Source: Acinetobacter tandoii DSM 14970 = CIP 107469
Lineage (GTDB): Bacteria > Pseudomonadota > Gammaproteobacteria > Pseudomonadales > Moraxellaceae
Assembly (NCBI RefSeq): GCF_000400735.1
Contig: NZ_KE007376.1
Coordinates: 1 to 42,854 of the forward strand
DNA length: 42,854 nt
Direction of reading: 5' to 3'
Positions 38,409 to 42,854 of the stretch are shown piece by piece; within the stretch, counting starts at the first letter, position 1, and every line of letters begins with the position of its first letter. Made by a program: the position numbers and the translations under genes. Below the pieces are notes generated by a model that saw only the letters and a list, made by a program, of their open reading frames with translations, had not been told where the DNA came from and did no database searches.

Positions 38409-39356
38409 ATGTCAACACGCCATTCAAAACTCATCATTTTAGGTTCTGGTCCTGCCGGTTATAGTGCAGCGGTATATGCGGCACGTGCCAACTTAAAACC
38501 TATGCTGATTGCAGGTATGCAACTCGGCGGCCAGTTGACCACCACGACTGAAGTCGATAACTGGCCAGGTGATCCTGAAGGCTTAACCGGTCCGGCATTA
38601 ATGGAACGTATGCAGGCGCATGCCGAACGTTTTGGTACTGAACTGGTCTATGACCATATCAATGAAGTTGATTTGAACACGCGTCCATTTGTCCTTAAAG
38701 GTGATATGGAAGAATACACCTGTGATGCCCTGATTGTGGCAACAGGTGCAACCGCACAATATCTCGGCCTGGAATCCGAACAGGCATTCATGGGTCAAGG
38801 CGTAAGTGCCTGTGCAACCTGTGACGGTTTCTTTTATAAGAACCAGAAAGTTATGGTAGTCGGTGGTGGTAATACAGCGGTTGAAGAAGCCCTGTATTTG
38901 TCCAACATCGCGGAGCATGTGACATTGGTGCACCGTCGTGACTTCCTGCGTTCAGAAAAGATCCTGCAAGATCATCTCTTCGAAAAAGAAAAAGAAGGTA
39001 AGATCAGTATCATCTGGAATCATCAAGTGGATGATGTATTGGGTGACAATACCGGTGTTACAGGTGTACGTTTAAAATCGACACAGGATGATTCCATTCA
39101 GGACGTTGATGTTCAAGGTGTATTCATTGCAATTGGTCATAAACCAAATACCAGTATGTTTGAAGGCCAGCTTGAGTTACGAAATGGCTATATCCAGGTA
39201 CAAAGCGGTACTGCAGGCAATGCTACAGCCACTTCCGTACCGGGTGTTTTCGCTGCTGGTGATGTTGCAGATAGCGTATACCGTCAAGCCATTACTTCGG
39301 CTGGTTCAGGCTGTATGGCTGCATTGGATGCTGAAAAGTACCTTGATAATTTGTAG
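38409..39356 (+). CDS. trxB: Thioredoxin reductase
   Basis: 315 residues from ATG 38409 (an upstream in-frame start would overlap arsH). FAD site KLIILGSGPAGYSAAVYAAR, redox CATCDG in GVSACATCDGFFYK, NADPH site VVGGGNTAVEEALYL, and the C-terminal FAD motif GVFAAGDVADSVYRQ. It reduces thioredoxin with NADPH and so regenerates the thioredoxin-type ArsC encoded two genes upstream. It is last in the operon, closed by a terminator at 39412-39445. It is probably an accessory copy; a chromosomal trxB is expected. Confidence 0.94.
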   Translation: MSTRHSKLIILGSGPAGYSAAVYAARANLKPMLIAGMQLGGQLTTTTEVDNWPGDPEGLTGPALMERMQAHAERFGTELVYDHINEVDLNTRPFVLKGDMEEYTCDALIVATGATAQYLGLESEQAFMGQGVSACATCDGFFYKNQKVMVVGGGNTAVEEALYLSNIAEHVTLVHRRDFLRSEKILQDHLFEKEKEGKISIIWNHQVDDVLGDNTGVTGVRLKSTQDDSIQDVDVQGVFIAIGHKPNTSMFEGQLELRNGYIQVQSGTAGNATATSVPGVFAAGDVADSVYRQAITSAGSGCMAALDAEKYLDNL

Positions 39357-39411
39357 AAGTAATACTCTCATTTTATCTACCCTCTAATATAGAGAGATAG
39401 TGCTGCCCATG

Positions 39412-39445
39412 CCCAATATCAGTTCATCCTGATATTGGGTTTTTA
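39412..39445 (+). terminator. Rho-independent terminator
   Basis: CCCAATATCAG and CTGATATTGGG, loop TTCATC, then TTTTTAT, behind trxB. Confidence 0.88.
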
Positions 39446-39507
39446 TTGGGCACAATGATCAAGATAGATATATACTTTTGATAATAATGAAGTTATGGGA
39501 AAGAAAA

Positions 39508-40566
39508 ATGTCAATAACAACAGAAACAGACGTGATCATCATTGGTGGGGGGCAAGCAGCATTAGCTACATCTTACTTTTTAAAGCGCAATGGTCTGTCT
39601 TTTATCATTTTAGATGAACAGCCGCAGGCAGGCGGTGCCTGGCTACATGCTTGGGATTCTTTGCGACTGTTTTCACCGAATAGCTGGAGTTCCTTACCAG
39701 GCTGGATGATGCCAGGGACCGAACAAACCTATCCAACTCGTCATGAAGTGATTGAATACATACAACAATATGAGCAACGTTATCATTTTCCGGTTGTCCG
39801 TCCTGTGCATGTTGATCGTGTTGAGGCTGAGGAAGACATGTTAAACGTCTATGCGGGTGAACAGTCATGGAAAGCCAAGGCTGTGGTGAGTGCAACCGGT
39901 ACCTGGAGTCATCCTTATATGCCAGCTTATCCAGGTCAGGAAAATTTTAAAGGACTACAATTACATTCCGCACATTACCAAAATGCAGAAAACTTCAAAG
40001 ATAAGAACGTCATGATTGTGGGTGGTGGAAATTCTGGAGCACAAATTCTGGCTGAAGTTTCTCAAGTGGCAAATACACTTTGGATCACGCCGACACCTCC
40101 TCAATTTCTAGCTGATGATGTTGATGGACGTATCTTGTTTTTACGCGCCACGGAGCGTTTAAAGGCACAACTCGAAGGTCGTACTGTAGATCAGCCGATT
40201 GGCGGCCTAGGCGATATTGTTATGATTGATTCGGTCAAAGATGCACGTGCACGTGGTGTGCTGCATAGCGAGCGACCATTTACAGCATTCACGGAAGATG
40301 GCGTGATTTGGGAAGATGGATCAGCTCAAAAGATCGATGCCGTGATTTGGTGTACTGGGTTTAAAGCGGCTCTAGATCATTTAAAACCGCTTGAGGTCGT
40401 AGAGGAAAACAATACGGTACTGGTTACAGGGACAAGGTCAGTCAAACAACCTAACCTGTGGTTAGTGGGATATGGTGAATGGACTGGACCTGGTTCAGCA
40501 ACTTTAGTGGGCGTTTCAAGGACAGCAAAAGCAACAGCTGAAGAAATTACTAAATTTTTAGCTTAA
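39508..40566 (+). CDS. arsO: ArsO-like flavin-dependent monooxygenase
   Basis: 352 residues from ATG 39508 (GGGAAAG ribosome site). FAD motif DVIIIGGGQAALATSYFLKR, NADPH motif NVMIVGGGNSGAQILAEVSQ, and ATGTWSHPYMPAYPG between them, as in class B/YUC-like flavoprotein monooxygenases. In ars clusters this group is called ArsO; its exact reaction is not settled. It has its own promoter region after the trxB terminator. Confidence 0.82.
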   Translation: MSITTETDVIIIGGGQAALATSYFLKRNGLSFIILDEQPQAGGAWLHAWDSLRLFSPNSWSSLPGWMMPGTEQTYPTRHEVIEYIQQYEQRYHFPVVRPVHVDRVEAEEDMLNVYAGEQSWKAKAVVSATGTWSHPYMPAYPGQENFKGLQLHSAHYQNAENFKDKNVMIVGGGNSGAQILAEVSQVANTLWITPTPPQFLADDVDGRILFLRATERLKAQLEGRTVDQPIGGLGDIVMIDSVKDARARGVLHSERPFTAFTEDGVIWEDGSAQKIDAVIWCTGFKAALDHLKPLEVVEENNTVLVTGTRSVKQPNLWLVGYGEWTGPGSATLVGVSRTAKATAEEITKFLA

Positions 40567-40745
40567 ATTTTATGGGGTAGTTATTTATGAGCCTATAAAA
40601 ATTAGTAGATCATTTATACTCCCCATTTAGAAAAACTTGCAGACCCTTTTAAAATTTGTAATCCTTGTTACTAAGGGTGTCTAGCTAGGCTAAGACAGGT
40701 GTTTGTTGTAGTCGGGCCGCTACAATACTGATAAAGAGCGCCTGT

Positions 40746-40955
40746 ATGTTTAATTTCAAGATTTTTAATAAAGTCTCTGCAGAAGTATTGACCATCAAAA
40801 ATGACCTTCAGCTTAATGCTGAGCTGCAATTAATTAATAAATATAAAACGGCCACTTCTGAAGATTATAAACAGGCTATTGTTTTGATCTTTAAAGAACG
40901 TGGCTATACACGTTTGGAAATAGGTCAATTACTTGGGGAGCTAAAAGCTTCATAA
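40746..40955 (+). CDS. Hypothetical 69-residue protein
   Basis: Small soluble helical protein: MFNFKIFNKVSAEVLTIKND and a C-terminal YTRLEIGQLLGELKAS that resembles a helix-turn-helix half. Not recognised. It stands alone between arsO and the SulP gene, on the same strand as both, with 180 bp and 246 bp of gene-free sequence on either side in which I see no repeat or RNA element. Confidence 0.5.
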   Translation: MFNFKIFNKVSAEVLTIKNDLQLNAELQLINKYKTATSEDYKQAIVLIFKERGYTRLEIGQLLGELKAS

Positions 40956-41201
40956 AATACCGATTAAACAAAGCTTGGTATAACATCCAGGCTTTATAAA
41001 AAAGTACCTAGCTGTTACCCTTGTCCTGATTTTTTACTCTAAAAAGTTCCTCCATCTTATGACGCTTACGCCACCTTAAGTTTATTTACCCTCTTAAATC
41101 TGTAAATAACTCATCACTGTCTAGTGATGTGGTGTAGTAGCTTGTGTGTCATATATCACATCACTAGCCTTTCCTAAAATTTAAAAAAATAGGCTATTTT
41201 C

Positions 41202-42362
41202 ATGTTATCCACTATTCGAGAACAGTGGTTCTCTAACATCCGTGGGGATGTACTTGCCGGATTAGTCGTCGGTCTTGCACTCATCCCTGAAGCCATCGCA
41301 TTTTCAATTATTGCAGGTGTAGATCCTAAAGTCGGTCTATACGCATCCTTCTGTATTGCTGTCGTGATTTCTTTCGTAGGTGGTCGTCCAGCAATGATTT
41401 CAGCTGCTACAGGGGCTATGGCACTGCTTATGGTCACATTGGTCAAAGAGCATGGGCTTGAATATCTGCTGGCAGCAACAATTCTGACAGGCATGATTCA
41501 GATATTGGCAGGCTATTTAAAGCTCGCCAAGTTAATGCGGTTCGTATCTAAATCTGTAGTTATTGGATTCGTAAATGCGTTAGCGATCTTAATTTTCATG
41601 GCTCAGTTACCAGAACTGATTAATGTGACCTGGCATGTATATGCTCTGGTTGCTTTAGGTCTGGCGATTATTTATCTCTTTCCTTTGGTTCCCAAATTAG
41701 GAAAATTACTCCCCTCTCCACTTGTCTGCATCATTGCGATCACATTACTGGCAATCGCTTTAGGAATTGATGTACGGACTGTTGGTGATATGGGGTCTTT
41801 ACCTGACACACTTCCAATGTTTTTGATTCCAAATATTCCTTTGAATATTGAAACATTGATGATTATTTTGCCTTACTCAGTAGCACTGGCGGCTGTAGGT
41901 TTACTTGAATCGATGATGACAGCAACCATCGTGGATGAAATGACAGATACGCCAAGTGATAAATATCAGGAATGTAAGGGACAAGGGATTGCGAATATTG
42001 CTTCTGGCTTTATGGGTGGCATGGCCGGTTGTGCCATGATTGGTCAATCTATGATTAACGTAAAATCAGGCGGCCTTACACGCTTATCAACATTCTCTGC
42101 GGGTATTTTTCTTCTTATTCTGGTTGTATTTATTAGTGACTGGCTCAAAGTGATTCCAATGGCTGCATTGGTAGCGGTGATGATCATGGTCTCGATCAGT
42201 ACCTTTGAATGGAGTTCTGTCACTCAGTTAAAAGATAATCCTAAGAGCAGTAATATCGTCATGATTGCGACCGTAATTGTAGTTGTTGCTACGCATAACC
42301 TGGCTCTAGGTGTATTAACGGGCGTATTGCTTTCAGCCTTATTCTGGCACTGTTGCAAATAG
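41202..42362 (+). pseudogene. SulP-family anion transporter, C-terminus cut by an IS6 element
   Basis: 386 codons. The SulP transmembrane domain is clear: DVLAGLVVGLALIPEAIAFS, GPxx-like ISAATGAMALLMVTLV, and the second repeat GGMAGCAMIGQSMINVKSGG. SulP proteins take up sulfate, bicarbonate or similar anions. The frame runs into the IS at 42346 (FWHCCK are IS-encoded), so the C-terminal STAS domain and possibly the last span are missing. It may be inactive. Confidence 0.88.
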
Positions 42363-42854
42363 GCTGACATGATAAGCTAAATATCTTATTTATTTCGAGA
42401 TACAGCAGATGAATCCCTTCCACGGTCGGCACTTTCAAGGTGAAATCATTCTTTGGGCTGTTCGTTGGTATTGTAAATATGGCATCAGCTATCGTGAACT
42501 TCAAGAAATGCTCGCTGAACGAGGCATAAATGTGGATCACAGTACAATTTATCGTTGGGTTCAGCGTTATGCTCCAGAAATGGAAAAACGGTTACGCTGG
42601 TATTGGCGTAATCCTACAGATTTACATTCATGGCATATGGATGAGACTTATATCAAAGTGAAGGGGCGATGGACTTACCTGTATCGTGCAGTTGATCAAC
42701 GGGGTCATACGATTGACTTTTACCTTTCCGCTAGACGGAACAGTAAATCAGCCTATAGTTTTCTAGGAAAGATCTTCAATACGGTGAAAAAATGGCAAAT
42801 TCCACGGGTCATCAATACAGATAAAGCAGCGACCTATGGCCATGCTTTATCACG
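42346..42854 (+). mobile_element. IS6-family insertion sequence, second copy (runs off the window)
   Basis: The left terminal repeat GGCACTGTTGCAAATAG starts at 42346 and the sequence is the same as the reverse complement of 31897 downward as far as compared, so this is a second copy of the complete element at 31078-31897 in opposite orientation. Together they enclose the 10.4-kb metal resistance island. Confidence 0.93.
42409..42854 (+). CDS. tnpA: IS6-family transposase, N-terminal part
   Basis: From ATG 42409 the visible codons are those of the transposase at 31130-31834: NPFHGRHFQGEIILWAVRWY, the helix-turn-helix, and the DETYIKVKGRW catalytic Asp region, up to INTDKAATYGHAL. It leaves the window in frame, with no damage seen. 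Confidence 0.95.
   Translation, partial: MNPFHGRHFQGEIILWAVRWYCKYGISYRELQEMLAERGINVDHSTIYRWVQRYAPEMEKRLRWYWRNPTDLHSWHMDETYIKVKGRWTYLYRAVDQRGHTIDFYLSARRNSKSAYSFLGKIFNTVKKWQIPRVINTDKAATYGHALS

Noticed and set aside
42289..42540. Minus-strand frame of 83 codons, also present inverted at 31703-31990
   Set aside because: It is antisense to the IS6 transposase start and repeats only because the IS is repeated.
1..42854. CRISPR arrays, rRNA genes, intact prophage
   Set aside because: No regularly spaced direct repeats apart from the origin iterons, no rRNA-like sequence, and no phage structural genes were seen.

Overview
The window looks like part of an Acinetobacter plasmid. This rests on an iteron-controlled Rep_3-type replicon with a parABS cassette, XerC/XerD (pdif-like) recombination sites beside a toxin-antitoxin pair, several IS6-family copies of the IS1006/IS1008 kind, a polB-type umuDC pair and an Acinetobacter-style two-domain mtlD fragment. 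Base composition is AT-rich, most strongly in the replication region and the large helicase gene. No rRNA gene or CRISPR array was seen. Species and plasmid name cannot be fixed from sequence alone.

Layout. 1-4470 is the backbone: the start of an alkaline phosphatase gene, parB and parA on the minus strand, an oriV with six tandem 22-bp iterons plus scattered and inverted copies and a DnaA box, and the rep gene. Three copies of one palindrome (486-506, 2260-2276, 4279-4297) bracket these genes and are the probable parS centromeres. A decayed tRNA-Met with an intact 3' half and its own terminator closes the backbone. 4500-9220 is an accessory patchwork: unknown ORFs, an IS3-family remnant, a vapBC pair lying between two inverted fragments of one IS, a possible immunity-like gene and a small RHH-protein operon.

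9224-18666 lies between two directly repeated pdif-like sites. It holds a small secreted protein, an IS6 remnant, a serine resolvase and, between 42-43-nt inverted repeats, the most interesting locus: a translationally coupled pair encoding a 1682-residue NERD nuclease / tandem kinase-like / SF1 helicase protein and a 462-residue winged-helix protein. This is probably an anti-mobile-element defence system. Its architecture recalls Mokosh type I (kinase plus helicase plus partner), but it has an added NERD domain, degenerate kinase signatures and a partner without a recognisable PLD nuclease motif.

18684-24114 is decayed chromosomal-type material linked to osmotic stress. It has an isochorismatase-like hydrolase, a headless MBL-fold gene joined to a tail-less mtlD, an intact DUF389 membrane protein, and an mscS head joined to a betT tail. 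24202-31077 carries a three-gene operon with a YefM/RelE-type toxin-antitoxin pair, umuDC, an hsdM-hsdS pair without hsdR, and a gene with two LRAT/NlpC-like domains cut by an IS6 element.

31078-42854 is a metal and arsenic resistance island between two inverted IS6-family copies (the second leaves the window). It contains a CDF efflux pump, two unrelated arsenate reductases, two ArsR repressors, an ArsP-like permease with a small thioredoxin-like protein, UspA, Acr3, ArsH, a thioredoxin reductase, an ArsO-like flavoprotein and a SulP transporter cut by the second IS. The arsenic genes form a plausible pathway: arsenate reduction (thioredoxin-coupled, with trxB in the same cluster), arsenite export by Acr3, and handling of organic arsenicals by ArsH and the ArsP-like permease.
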